From: Odoribacter laneus YIT 12061
GTDB lineage: Bacteria > Bacteroidota > Bacteroidia > Bacteroidales > Marinifilaceae
Direction of reading: 5' to 3'
NCBI RefSeq assembly: GCF_000243215.1
Contig: NZ_JH594596.1
Location: 668,199 to 732,198, forward strand
DNA: 64,000 nucleotides
The notes beneath the pieces were generated by a model. The model had not been told where the DNA came from. It saw only the letters and a program-made list of their open reading frames with translations, and did no database searches. Positions within the stretch are counted from its first letter, which is position 1; each line of letters starts with the position of its first letter. The translations under genes and the position numbers were made by a program. Shown here in pieces: positions 52,201 through 61,097 of the stretch.

Positions 52201-52545
52201 ATGGAAAACTATATAAAGAAAGCGGCGGATGCTTTTCTTGTGGAGCGTCCGTACGGTATGCGTGTGGATTACAGGAAGAAAGGTTTCGTCCTGTTTAACC
52301 GCAACCTCAATGTGTTGGGAAATGCGGAACAGGCCCGTCTGGAGGAACTGCCTCTGGAGCTGTTCAATGTGGAGGAGATACCATTAGCGGGTGAAATTGT
52401 GGAGGAACACGCCGGATTTACCGATGTGTTCTTCTATACCGATTTGACCAATCCTTATGCCGGAAATGTGCTGAACCTGCAAAAACTGAAAGCCTATAAC
52501 CAGTTTATGTTCCCACTGGCAATGGTGCTGAATCGTGAGTTGTAA
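52201..52545 (+). CDS. Hypothetical protein, 114 aa
   Basis: The protein starts MENYIKKAADAFLVERPYGM, just after a good -7 element; the longer frame from 52048 begins inside the hairpin and is rejected. It is soluble, acidic, with a hydrophobic C-terminal part (NQFMFPLAMVLNREL). No family recognised. It lies divergent from the DUF4120 unit and upstream of a second AbiH gene. Confidence 0.65.
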   Translation: MENYIKKAADAFLVERPYGMRVDYRKKGFVLFNRNLNVLGNAEQARLEELPLELFNVEEIPLAGEIVEEHAGFTDVFFYTDLTNPYAGNVLNLQKLKAYNQFMFPLAMVLNREL

Positions 52546-52600
52546 TGTATTATTTATTGAGATAGCAGATACAAAATCAATATAAACTTCTCTTTTATAT

Positions 52601-53488
52601 ATGCATAGTTTATTCCCCGAATTTGAACGAATTGATCAGAATACACTTTTTGTTATAGGTAATGGGTTTGATCTCGCCAGTGGTATCAAATCAAGTTATT
52701 ATGATTTCAAGCAATGGCTGATATTGAATAAAAGAGATCAGCTAATCAACCTTATGGACATTTTTTTCAGTAATCAACGGGAGATATGGGGGGATATTGA
52801 AAAAGCGCTTGGTGAATATGATGAGGATAGTATTCTTGAGTTCTGCAAGCCGGATGAAGAATTTGATTATGATCATCCTACACGTTCGGTTGCTGCAATA
52901 GAAGATTCTCCTGATTGGATATTTAGGCCTGTATTGGATGAATTTATTGAGGCTTTTACCGAATGGGTGAATAGTATTGATATAACTGTAGCAGATAAAG
53001 TCCTCGATTTACCATCATGTAGTAAATACCTGACATTCAACTATACAGAAACTTTAGAAAAAATATATGGGATTCCACAATTAAATATTTTACACATCCA
53101 TGGTTCTCGTCTTTCTGAAAATAATTATATCATTGGGCATGATAATCCAAGAGATACGGATGAGGTATATAATGATGAAGGGGAGTATATTTTTGTTCAA
53201 GATACGTGGAGTAAAATAATAGCATGGATGAATGAGCTTGTGAAGAATTGTAAATATATCATAAATGCAAATCAGGATTTTTTCAAGGGGTTGTCTAATA
53301 TAGAACGAGTTGTTGTTTATGGTCATTCATTTTATGAAATTGATTGGCCTTATATGAGCGAGATTGTTAAACAAATTGGGAAAGACAAGCCCTGGATAAT
53401 ATCATATCATGAAAATAAAGATTTGATTCAAATAGACTCTTTTATAAAGGCACATGAATTGAAAAAGGTTACAAAATTCTTGTGGTAA
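52601..53488 (+). CDS. Second AbiH-family protein
   Basis: 295 residues with the AbiH hallmark LFVIGNGFDLASGIKSSYYDFKQWL near the N terminus, YLTFNYTETLEKIYG and NILHIHGSRLSENN in the middle and RVVVYGHSFYEIDWPYM near the C terminus. It is shorter than and clearly diverged from the AbiH at 36574. AT-rich, flanked by a terminator, with no obvious partner gene, unlike the other AbiH. Likely phage-defence cargo. Confidence 0.88.
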   Translation: MHSLFPEFERIDQNTLFVIGNGFDLASGIKSSYYDFKQWLILNKRDQLINLMDIFFSNQREIWGDIEKALGEYDEDSILEFCKPDEEFDYDHPTRSVAAIEDSPDWIFRPVLDEFIEAFTEWVNSIDITVADKVLDLPSCSKYLTFNYTETLEKIYGIPQLNILHIHGSRLSENNYIIGHDNPRDTDEVYNDEGEYIFVQDTWSKIIAWMNELVKNCKYIINANQDFFKGLSNIERVVVYGHSFYEIDWPYMSEIVKQIGKDKPWIISYHENKDLIQIDSFIKAHELKKVTKFLW

Positions 53489-53492
53489 ATCA

Positions 53493-53540
53493 AGAGGCTG
53501 CGTCGGTTAAAAAATCTAAATGACACAGCCTCTTATTTTA
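53493..53540 (+). terminator. Terminator after the second AbiH gene
   Basis: AGAGGCTGCGTC and GACACAGCCTCT form a stem, followed by TATTTTAT. Confidence 0.8.
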
Positions 53541-53855
53541 TAATACAATTTCATCTATAATCTCATTCCCTGTTATTTCGCCTTTTAAAAAGGAGAACAG
53601 CCGCTGGAAAAAGAACGGAGCATGGTCTGTTTCCAGCTGTGAGCTTTCTCCGTTCCGTGTAGCGCATATGGCAAACCGTCCCAGTCCGAAACTTTCCGGT
53701 GGCGGTACGATGTGGAATGACAGGTTTTCCGTACCGTTGATGTGAATACCTCCACGATAGGTATAGAAAGTTTTTGCGGTTCTCCTGTCCGTGTCAATGT
53801 TCACACGGCTGTAGCCGTAGCGTTTCAGTTCTTGTATGATTTCCTTCTTTTTCAT
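53538..53855 (-). CDS. Hypothetical ICE protein, 105 aa
   Basis: A basic soluble protein (MKKKEIIQELKRYGYSRVNIDTDRRTAKTFYTYRGG...IVPPPESFGLGRFAI). Last gene of the long minus-strand operon behind hairpin copy 5; it overlaps the J-domain gene by four bases. Function unknown. Confidence 0.65.
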   Translation of the reverse strand: MKKKEIIQELKRYGYSRVNIDTDRRTAKTFYTYRGGIHINGTENLSFHIVPPPESFGLGRFAICATRNGESSQLETDHAPFFFQRLFSFLKGEITGNEIIDEIVL

Positions 53856-54925
53856 GGTTGTTGCAGTTGGATTTGATTTGAATGGTTCATGTATTTTATC
53901 GCCTTCATCTTTTGGGATATACTTTGCTCTGATACCCAGACCCGGTATGCCCGGCTGTATTCCTCTCGTTCCTGTTCTAAAAGGTTTTCCGTTTCAGGCG
54001 TATAGCCAAGGAACTCGATATAGCCTCCATTATACCCCGTCAGTCGGCACCGTATGCCGGCTTCCGAGAGTTTGTCCATCCGTTTCTGTGCGTTTCTGGC
54101 ACTGGAATACTGCTTCGGCCAAAAATAGTGTTCTCCCGTAGAGCCGTAGGCATCCTCTCCGAGAATCAGTTTTCCGGGAAACCTGAGGCTGGCAATGAAG
54201 TCAAAGCGTGCTTTGCCCAATGCCTGCCGCAGAGCCTTGTGTGCCGGACCTTCCGGATGCTTGAACGCTTGCGCTTTGTTTTGGCTCTTGAGTCCGGGCA
54301 GTTCCACTTTGTACGGCTGTCTGTAACTGCCTATCCCTAACGTGAGGTAGAAGTTGGTGTGGAAATAATCGGTCATCGGGTCGCTGTCATCGAAGTTGTA
54401 CGACATGACGAAATCGCAGATATTCTGCATGACCTCTTTGGCCCGGTCTGTCAGGGTCTTGTCAGACGAGATGTTGTAGTGGTTGACATCACCATGGACC
54501 TTTCCGGATTCTTTGGTGAACGCCTCGAAATCCGCTTTCATCAGCCGGATGTGGATGGAGTGGTAATTCTCGCGCCTGACCGAGAACCTGTATCCCGGAT
54601 AGGTATCCTTGAGCCATGCACGTAGCGGTTCCACAATCTCCGGTGCGTGCTGTCCCTTGTAATTGCGGCCTTTCCAGCGGTATTCATTATATACATATTC
54701 GGTGTATTCTTTTGCTGTGGCTCCCGAATGGTCATATTCATATCCGGTTGAAGTCGCAGATATATCCGGTTTGTCTTTCCAAATGTCGAAAAGTCTTTCA
54801 AACTCGGTATTCACCCGTTGCATGATTGCTGTGTCACCACCCTTGTCCGGGTGGTGCTGCAATGCCAGCCGGCGGTATTCTTTCTTCAAGTCCGCCAGCG
54901 AATGTATGTTCTGAAAATAGGTCAT
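53852..54925 (-). CDS. J-domain protein with an LPD29-like domain
   Basis: A 357-residue protein. The N terminus (LADLKKEYRRLALQHHPDKGGDTAIMQRVNTEFERLFDIW) is a J domain with the HPD triplet near 25-27, which would recruit an Hsp70 ATPase. The middle (HAPEIVEPLRAWLKDTYPGYRFSVRRENYHSIHIRLMKADFEAF) resembles LPD29, a domain found in large phage and plasmid polyvalent proteins. The C terminus is basic. A role in protecting or processing incoming DNA is possible but unproven. Confidence 0.8.
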   Translation of the reverse strand: MTYFQNIHSLADLKKEYRRLALQHHPDKGGDTAIMQRVNTEFERLFDIWKDKPDISATSTGYEYDHSGATAKEYTEYVYNEYRWKGRNYKGQHAPEIVEPLRAWLKDTYPGYRFSVRRENYHSIHIRLMKADFEAFTKESGKVHGDVNHYNISSDKTLTDRAKEVMQNICDFVMSYNFDDSDPMTDYFHTNFYLTLGIGSYRQPYKVELPGLKSQNKAQAFKHPEGPAHKALRQALGKARFDFIASLRFPGKLILGEDAYGSTGEHYFWPKQYSSARNAQKRMDKLSEAGIRCRLTGYNGGYIEFLGYTPETENLLEQEREEYSRAYRVWVSEQSISQKMKAIKYMNHSNQIQLQQP

Positions 54926-54937
54926 GGCTGTTGTCTG

Positions 54938-55246
54938 TTATGCCCCCTGCGAGGCGGTTGATGACATATTCCTTGTGGTCGAGGTCGAATTCCTGTTCCT
55001 GTTTCTGAAGCGTCGTCCGTCGTATATCAAGACGGCCCGCTCCACCAGAAGCCTGCGGCTGTCTTCCGAGAGTTCCAGATAGAACCGTTCCGCTGCACCG
55101 AATGTGCCCTTGTCCGTCGCCACGCACCATTTTTCCCAAAAATGCGGATACATGTTGCCATAGACGGCTTTGCATTCTTCCTCACTCCAGGCGTTCCACA
55201 TATAGAAGAAGAAACTGGAGACTGCGTTTTCTGCCTGTAAATACAT
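54938..55246 (-). CDS. Hypothetical ICE protein, 102 aa
   Basis: An aromatic-rich N-terminal half (AVSSFFFYMWNAWSEEECKAVYGNMYPHFWEKW) followed by an Arg/Asn/Ser/Thr-rich tail. No motif recognised. Sixth gene of the operon behind hairpin copy 5, not counting the 14-codon frame at 56914. Confidence 0.6.
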   Translation of the reverse strand: MYLQAENAVSSFFFYMWNAWSEEECKAVYGNMYPHFWEKWCVATDKGTFGAAERFYLELSEDSRRLLVERAVLIYDGRRFRNRNRNSTSTTRNMSSTASQGA

Positions 55247-55257
55247 ATCCTGCTCTT

Positions 55258-55842
55258 TTAAGATTTGACATGACGGGGTGTTTCCAATTCCAATTTCGCG
55301 GCTTCGTATATTTCACGGAGCCAGTCGATGTTGCTTGCACCGAGTTCAAACGGTCCGTAGCATTCCACTTCGTCACCGCTTTCTTTCTCTTCGGCAATGA
55401 CGGTCAGGCTGCTTGCCGTTATCCGGACACCCGTGACCCGGCATTCATACGGGTCTCCGTTTTTCCCGAACCAGACTATCCATACTGGATCATCTTCCCT
55501 GTCCGTAAAGGCCAGTTCCGTCAGTGAGTACGCCTGAAGCAACTGCCGTATCGCTTCGATGATGTCATTGCGCAGTTCCTCAATCCGGTCGCTGAAATCC
55601 ATTGCGGTGTATTTCACCCGGGCTTTCCTGCCTGTTTCCTTGATCGAGAGTATCAGCGATTCGGGATGGATGCCGAAGTTCCAGTCCGTCACCTCTTCCT
55701 CATTACATGTCGTGTGGATATTGCCGCCCAATACCAGACCGCAGTCTTCCTCTACCACTCTTTTTGCTTCTTCGCAGCTTCCTGCCGCTACCGTGTAAGT
55801 ACCCTCGAAGGCGTATCTTACTCTTACTTTGTATCTTGCCAT
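55258..55842 (-). CDS. Hypothetical ICE protein, 194 aa
   Basis: The protein starts MARYKVRVRYAFEGTYTVAAGSCEEAKRVVEEDCGLVLGG; the longer frame from 55911 overlaps the upstream gene and is less likely. The first 45 residues look like a small alpha-beta domain, and the C-terminal half is acidic. Unknown function. Confidence 0.65.
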   Translation of the reverse strand: MARYKVRVRYAFEGTYTVAAGSCEEAKRVVEEDCGLVLGGNIHTTCNEEEVTDWNFGIHPESLILSIKETGRKARVKYTAMDFSDRIEELRNDIIEAIRQLLQAYSLTELAFTDREDDPVWIVWFGKNGDPYECRVTGVRITASSLTVIAEEKESGDEVECYGPFELGASNIDWLREIYEAAKLELETPRHVKS

Positions 55843-55867
55843 AATTCCTATAATTGGGTTGTTGATA

Positions 55868-56830
55868 TTATATGTTTGATTGCTGTTCCTTCTTCCCGTA
55901 CGAAGAGACAAGGCTTATCCTCTCACCGAAGAAAGAATCGTCCACTCCATACACATGTCCGATGGAATAGTCATACTTGTTCCGTTCCTCGTCCAGACGG
56001 AGACGGAAACCATGGTAGCCGTTGATTTCCAATTTCAACCTGACATCCTGTTTCAACTCCATTTCAAGCAGGCTGCCACCGCCGTAAGCGGAACTGAAAA
56101 GCCCGCAGCAGTTGCCTTTAGGAATAACAACTTCACCCGGTGAGAATCCGGATTCGTACAGTTCTTTCAGATTTACCCTGCCGGTATAGGTCAACAGGTT
56201 GGCACCGCAACAGGAGTTGATGAGTTCTTGGTAGAATTGTTCATAGGATACCTGTTCCTTGCCGTTCCTTCCTTTGCGGTTCGGGAAGCGTCCGTAAACC
56301 TTGCAACCATGCTCCGTCAGGAGCTTCTTCACGCTTGCCGGATTGAGGTTCAGCGCGTCTACCATATCCCCGAAGTAGCTTTCTTCATACCGGTAGCCGC
56401 CCTGTGACTCAAACCAGTCGGAGTTGATGCAGTCATAATTGGAAAGCATCTCCACACGGACAGGGATGTCATCCGTATTCTTTATCAGTTCCGAAAGGAC
56501 ATCCGAATCGTTGCGACCGTATATCTCATCGCGTATTTCATCTTCGTGTTCTTCAAAGAAGGCTTCCACCGTCTTTTCATCAACATGGAAGCATGCGGTA
56601 CATTCCGCCTTCAGTCTTGTGACGATTTTACGAACTGCTTCCCATTCGCTATCTCTGTACCATTCATCTGCCTTTTCCCACAATTTTTCTTGGCTTTTAC
56701 TTGCAAGGCATTCATGGATCAGGTCGAGACGATTGTCAAGGTTGTCGTTATAATCCGTCCACACCAGCGTGTAGGATTCGTCCATGAGGGACTTGACGAG
56801 TTCCATTGTCAGTTTTTTCTGTTCTTTCAT
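55868..56830 (-). CDS. Hypothetical ICE protein, 320 aa
   Basis: An acidic soluble protein. The N-terminal third is helical (LTMELVKSLMDESYTLVWTDYNDNLDNRLDLIHECLASKS). The rest has SCCGANLLTYTGRVNLKELYESGFSPGEVVIPKGNCCGLFSSAYGGGSLLEMEL, conserved-looking with paired cysteines. No catalytic motif I can name. Part of the operon behind hairpin copy 5. Confidence 0.68.
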   Translation of the reverse strand: MKEQKKLTMELVKSLMDESYTLVWTDYNDNLDNRLDLIHECLASKSQEKLWEKADEWYRDSEWEAVRKIVTRLKAECTACFHVDEKTVEAFFEEHEDEIRDEIYGRNDSDVLSELIKNTDDIPVRVEMLSNYDCINSDWFESQGGYRYEESYFGDMVDALNLNPASVKKLLTEHGCKVYGRFPNRKGRNGKEQVSYEQFYQELINSCCGANLLTYTGRVNLKELYESGFSPGEVVIPKGNCCGLFSSAYGGGSLLEMELKQDVRLKLEINGYHGFRLRLDEERNKYDYSIGHVYGVDDSFFGERISLVSSYGKKEQQSNI

Positions 56831-56913
56831 TTTCGTTACCTGTGTACGGCAGGATTCTGTTTCCCGTACATGTGGTTATAAATGCAGAGAGCGACCTTGC
56901 GGCCGCTCCCTTG

Positions 56914-56958
56914 CTATCCGTTTTCTTTCATGAATTTTTCGTATTTCTCTTTTTCCAT
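56914..56958 (-). CDS. Possible 14-residue peptide with a strong ribosome-binding site
   Basis: MEKEKYEKFMKENG, preceded by AAAGGAGG five bases before the ATG, an unusually good Shine-Dalgarno match for Bacteroidales. It lies 12 bases downstream of the 104-residue gene at 56971-57285. It could be a real microprotein or a leader peptide for the following gene; there is no other support. Confidence 0.3.
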   Translation of the reverse strand: MEKEKYEKFMKENG

Positions 56959-56970
56959 GTTGTCCTCCTT

Positions 56971-57285
56971 TCAGTTTAAGAATTCCGTTTCTTTCCCGTT
57001 GTCTTTTGCGGCCAGGACACCGAAGGGCAAGTCCAGTATCCTGTGGCTGAAACACATCGTGGAGTTGTAGTCCGTACGTTGCCAGAGTATAAAGCGGTCT
57101 TCGGCGAACGACCACCTGAAATAGCCTGACAGGGAGCCGAACCGGGGGTTGACATTCCTTCTGATGAGGAAACGGTTTACATCCACGATATGTCCTGCCG
57201 TCAGTATGATGTTCAGAATCTCGACGAATGCCAGCTGTGAATACGGGTCAATGGGCATGACAGGTCCTTTGAAGTTGATTTCCAT
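56971..57285 (-). CDS. Hypothetical ICE protein, 104 aa
   Basis: MEINFKGPVMPIDPYSQLAFVEILNIILTAGHIVDVNRFLIRRN: a short hydrophobic helical segment in the first half, then aromatic (GYFRWSFAEDRFILWQRTDY). Second gene of the operon behind hairpin copy 5, 11 bases after the ArdA-like gene. Unknown function. Confidence 0.6.
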   Translation of the reverse strand: MEINFKGPVMPIDPYSQLAFVEILNIILTAGHIVDVNRFLIRRNVNPRFGSLSGYFRWSFAEDRFILWQRTDYNSTMCFSHRILDLPFGVLAAKDNGKETEFLN

Positions 57286-57296
57286 ATTTTTCCCAT

Positions 57297-57791
57297 TTAA
57301 TTGTAATTATCATCAAATATCTCGTAATGGAAGGGAAGCATGTCGCAATAGCTGCTTGATATGCCTGTATATATCAGCGTATCTTCTGCCAAGTCAGCAG
57401 TGTCCTCTTCCTTCTCGGCAACGGCATCTCCGTACAGGTCATGATAGTGCGAGACAATCATGTGCGGATCATCCGTACTGATGTCATAGCCGTAATTCCT
57501 GCTCCAGGCCATGAAGAATTCGGTTTCTTCCTCTTCGAGCCTTTCAAGGGCATCCCTGATTTCGAAGAAGTTTGGGCAGAGCCATTCACGGCTGACCAGT
57601 ATGTCAGGGATGTTCTCCCATTTGGAATACCGGTATTGCGGTTCTTCCTCGCCGGGGAACAGGTCGGAGCAGGCACACAGGAATTCGCCCATGTCACTGT
57701 AGTCAGACATGTGCAGCCAGTAGTCCCTGTAATTCTTTATATCAATGAGATGCTGTGTTGTCACGGCAATCTCTGCATTGTTTAGATTCAT
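57297..57791 (-). CDS. ArdA-like antirestriction protein
   Basis: A 164-residue very acidic protein. The segments WLHMSDYSDMGEFLCACSDLF, WENIPDILVSREWLCPNFFEIRDALERLEEEETEFFMAW and DISTDDPHMIVSHYHDLYG follow the pattern of ArdA proteins (PF07275), DNA mimics that block type I restriction enzymes and act when plasmids enter a new host. It is the first gene behind hairpin copy 5; the ATG is 29 bases from the element. The family call is from pattern memory. Confidence 0.68.
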   Translation of the reverse strand: MNLNNAEIAVTTQHLIDIKNYRDYWLHMSDYSDMGEFLCACSDLFPGEEEPQYRYSKWENIPDILVSREWLCPNFFEIRDALERLEEEETEFFMAWSRNYGYDISTDDPHMIVSHYHDLYGDAVAEKEEDTADLAEDTLIYTGISSSYCDMLPFHYEIFDDNYN

Positions 57792-57819
57792 ATCCTTTTC
57801 ATTATTATGTATGCGAATG

Positions 57820-57994
57820 CCGGGGATTCCATTCCACCGACTTCAAGAAGGTGCCGTGTCCCGGCTGTGCAGGGTTTTTCGGGAAAATACCACAGCCGTG
57901 GCGAGGATGATTTTCCCGAAAACCGCTTGCGGCATGACCTTGCACGGCCAAGGAAGACACGGACTACCTTTGTCGGTGGGAATGGAACTCCCGG
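57820..57994 (+). repeat. Structured hairpin element, copy 5 (candidate single-strand promoter)
   Basis: CCGGGGATTCCATTCC pairs with GGGAATGGAACTCCCGG, ACCGAC with GTCGGT, CCGTGTC with GACACGG, GGCTGTGCA with TGCACGGCC. TACCTTTG (57965-57972) lies in an internal loop opposite TTCAAGAAGGTG; CTTG lies 22 bases upstream in the paired arm. The core reads TTCGGGAAAATACCACAGCC...GGCGAGGATGATTTTCCCGA. Confidence 0.8.
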
Positions 57995-58015
57995 TTCTTT
58001 TCATACGGTTCATAT

Positions 58016-61000
58016 TCAGTTTGCTATTCGCTGGCTTCCCCAGCTGATGTGTATTTTGCCTTCATGGTCCTGCGTGCGGACAAGCAGGCTGTCGATGACG
58101 GACATCGTAATGTCGAACTCCTCGAATATCTCGGACTGTTCCTTGACTTCTCCTGTCTTGATAAACTCGTTCAGCCGTTCCTTGGTCAGTACCAGTGCCA
58201 TCAGGTTCTGTTCGACCGAGTCCTCATAGGTGACATAATGAACGTCCTTCATTTCTTTGGAATCGAGGCGGATGAACCGGAAGTAGAACTGTTCCATGCG
58301 GGGAATGTTCCATTGCAGGGATTCCAGTATCACCTGATTGCAGGCAGGTATGTTCACCGAGCTGCTCAGGCTTTGCTGTGTGCATATCAATATGCCGTTG
58401 ATGGTAGAGTCGAATTCCGTCACGATGTTTTGCCTCCTTTTGAATGCCACGTCTCCCTTGACCACAAATACCGGGCGGTCGGGAAAGCATTTGCGGAGAT
58501 GGTTCTCGTAAAGGTCGAATGCGGCTATCGACGTGCAGCCGACAGCCACTTTTCCGGGTATCTTCCGCACCAGTTTCTCTATGTACTTTGTCTTGTTCGG
58601 AATCCCGTCTCCGGAGTAACCCTCTATCAGGTGTGGGACGGAACAGGCCTTGATAAGCAGTTTGATCTGCCGCATGAGCCGGAGTCCGGCATCCTTCTTC
58701 GCATCACCCGTACTGTTGTAATACAGCTCACAGATACGGCAGAATTCCTCGATGATGACACGGTAAACCTCACGCTCTCCGTCCGACGGACTGACGGTAT
58801 GGGTCTGTATCTTGTATTTTTCTCCTGCGAAATCCCTGAACTTGCGTGTGATGACCGTCTTGCCGATAAGTTCTGACAATTCCTCCTTGTTATAGACATC
58901 CTGGTTCTGCTTCTCGATGCCGAATACGGTGGCTTTTCCGGGACAGTGGCAGGCACGGAAGAGGACGTGCCCCCTGAAGGCCGGGAATGGACTGCCGTAA
59001 TCCGTATTGTTCTCTTCCTCTATCTCACGTTCCTTGTTTTCGTGATAGACCTGCGGGCTCCAGCACACCATGTTCACCGAATTGTTGTAAAGCAGCTCGA
59101 ACTGGCTGTACAGTTCCGCTATGTTGTTGCGCGTGGTCGTTCCGGTGTCAAGAATCTTATACTTGAGCCTTCTGAATATGCACAGGATGTTTCTTGTGCG
59201 CTGTGAAGTCGGATTCGTGATTTCGTCCGACTCGTCGAAAACAAGACACAGTTTCCGGGAAGTTTGTTTCACGTAGCGCACCAGCCCTCTTCGCAGTTTG
59301 CCGAGCATGGAGGTTGAAACGACGAGGAACATGCCTTCGGGTACGTTTGTAAGGTCGCTCTCTGCCCGGATGACACGGAACCGTTCCCTGTTTACCGACA
59401 GGAACGGAATCCAGGTCATGTTGGTGGCAATGGCCGGTGCAAGAATGATGGCATTCCTTACTTTTCGGAATTTGAGCAGGAATCTGGCCCGGTAATAGAC
59501 AGCCGCGGTTTTGCCCGATCCCTGCTGCCAGTTCAGCAGGGCATAGCGTTTTTGAAGTACAAGGTTCAGGTCATGCTTTTGCAGGGTTGTGAATTCACAT
59601 GCCTCGCCGTCCTTGTTGATGAATGTGCTCCGGTCCAGATATTCCTTCAGATTGACGTCTTCTTCCATATCCGCAAACCGGAGGTTCTGCATTTCATACT
59701 GTTTCTGCTTCCGGCGTATCAGTTTCTCCGCCGCACGGATCTGAAGCCTGTTCCTTTCCGTTACGGTTTCCGGTACCGGAAGTTCAGCCCTCCCGAGAAT
59801 GAGATTGTTGATGCTTGCAGCCTTGTGTGTGACTTTGTCAAGCAGACGGGGTGCGTATGGTTTGAGTTTGAAACCGTAGGAGGTCTTCACCAGTGCCACT
59901 TCCTTGCGTGGTACTGAATGCTGGGAAGTGATGTACTTGCGGATGATTCCGAGTACCTTGCCTGTGGTCAGTTTTTTACGTTCCCAGTCTTTGACCTGCT
60001 GGTTCGTGGCATTTTCCGGTGGTTTTTGGTTGCGGAACTTGGATACAAGTGCCTCTGCCTTCTCAATGTGCCTGTTCAGTACGGCATGGGCTTTCAGCTC
60101 ATACATATACTTGGAGAGCCTGTATTCGAACGCTTCCAGTTCCTCGCGGTCTATCCGGTTGGTTTCCCGCATGAGGTCAATCCGGATTCTCTGCTTCATC
60201 ACCCTTGTCTTCCTGACGCGGTCTTTCAACTCTTCCATCGGAATGAACTCGTCCGCATTGTAGGGTTGCATTTCGATGTGGCGTGACCTGCGCAGGAATA
60301 CCATGACTTTCGTGCTGAAGTTATGTACTCCCATGGAATCGAAAGCATCCGGATTCAGTTTGGTCTGGCCGACAAAGGAAAAACTGCTGTTGATATTGGC
60401 AACACGTGTCTTCTCCCAAAATTCACTCTGCATGAATGACACGGGTACGATGACCATCAGGAATCCTGCCGGATTGAGCACGTCGTATGCTTTATCCATA
60501 TAATATTCCTGTGAAAGTTTACAGTCAAATTTCAGGTTGAATGGCGGGTTGCCGATGATTACGTCAAAACGTTGTTCCGGGCGGTACTGCTGTATGTCGC
60601 ATTTTTCGATATGGGCTTCCGGATAGAGGTGTCTTGCAACGGTTACAGCTCTGCCGTCTATGTCAAAGCCGTAGCTGTTATGCAGGTTCGGCAGGTGGTT
60701 GAAGAAGTTGCCCATTCCACAACACATATCAAGCACCATTTCCGAAGAGGTCGGGGAAAGGACCTCCACCATGCTCCGGCATAGCTCATGAGGGGTGAAA
60801 AACTGGCCCATCTCGAATTCTTTCTTGGCTTCCGCATATCTGTGATAGCTGGAAAAATCTGCCTGCTTGAGATTGTGCAGTCCTCCGATACCTGTGTAGC
60901 AGTTGTAGATGCTCTCCTTCGGAATGAGGTCCTTGCCGGAATCGATGGCAAAAAGGATTTTCTCGTTCACCTCGGCACGCTTGTCCCGGGGAATCTGTTG

Positions 61001-61018
61001 GGGTATGATGGCATACAT
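58016..61018 (-). CDS. N6-adenine DNA methylase fused to an SNF2/DEAD-type helicase
   Basis: A 1000-residue protein. N-terminal methylase: MGQFFTPHELCRSMVEVL, then MVLDMCCGMGNFF (S-adenosylmethionine motif, about 95-107) and the catalytic NPPF near 157. Helicase half: NWQQGSGKTAAVYYRARF (Walker A near 500), LVFDESDEI (motif II near 595), and late motifs GILICTQQSLSSSVNIPACNQVILE. There is no target-recognition or nuclease domain. Similar large fusions on phages and plasmids (for example P1 DarB) protect entering DNA from restriction; that role is an inference here. Third gene behind hairpin copy 6. Confidence 0.85.
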   Translation of the reverse strand: MYAIIPQQIPRDKRAEVNEKILFAIDSGKDLIPKESIYNCYTGIGGLHNLKQADFSSYHRYAEAKKEFEMGQFFTPHELCRSMVEVLSPTSSEMVLDMCCGMGNFFNHLPNLHNSYGFDIDGRAVTVARHLYPEAHIEKCDIQQYRPEQRFDVIIGNPPFNLKFDCKLSQEYYMDKAYDVLNPAGFLMVIVPVSFMQSEFWEKTRVANINSSFSFVGQTKLNPDAFDSMGVHNFSTKVMVFLRRSRHIEMQPYNADEFIPMEELKDRVRKTRVMKQRIRIDLMRETNRIDREELEAFEYRLSKYMYELKAHAVLNRHIEKAEALVSKFRNQKPPENATNQQVKDWERKKLTTGKVLGIIRKYITSQHSVPRKEVALVKTSYGFKLKPYAPRLLDKVTHKAASINNLILGRAELPVPETVTERNRLQIRAAEKLIRRKQKQYEMQNLRFADMEEDVNLKEYLDRSTFINKDGEACEFTTLQKHDLNLVLQKRYALLNWQQGSGKTAAVYYRARFLLKFRKVRNAIILAPAIATNMTWIPFLSVNRERFRVIRAESDLTNVPEGMFLVVSTSMLGKLRRGLVRYVKQTSRKLCLVFDESDEITNPTSQRTRNILCIFRRLKYKILDTGTTTRNNIAELYSQFELLYNNSVNMVCWSPQVYHENKEREIEEENNTDYGSPFPAFRGHVLFRACHCPGKATVFGIEKQNQDVYNKEELSELIGKTVITRKFRDFAGEKYKIQTHTVSPSDGEREVYRVIIEEFCRICELYYNSTGDAKKDAGLRLMRQIKLLIKACSVPHLIEGYSGDGIPNKTKYIEKLVRKIPGKVAVGCTSIAAFDLYENHLRKCFPDRPVFVVKGDVAFKRRQNIVTEFDSTINGILICTQQSLSSSVNIPACNQVILESLQWNIPRMEQFYFRFIRLDSKEMKDVHYVTYEDSVEQNLMALVLTKERLNEFIKTGEVKEQSEIFEEFDITMSVIDSLLVRTQDHEGKIHISWGSQRIAN

Positions 61019-61035
61019 GCTTTTACTTTTTGATG

Positions 61036-61076
61036 GTTAAAAACAGAAACACCCCGCAAGGAAGCCTTACGGGGTG
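61036..61076 (-). terminator. Stem-loop between the DUF4942 and methylase-helicase genes
   Basis: On the minus strand CACCCCGTAAGG and CCTTGCGGGGTG form a strong stem followed by TTTCTGTTTTT, a terminator or attenuator inside the operon. It could limit the amount of the large downstream protein. Confidence 0.7.
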
Positions 61077-61097
61077 CAGGATTAAACTTTTCATGAA

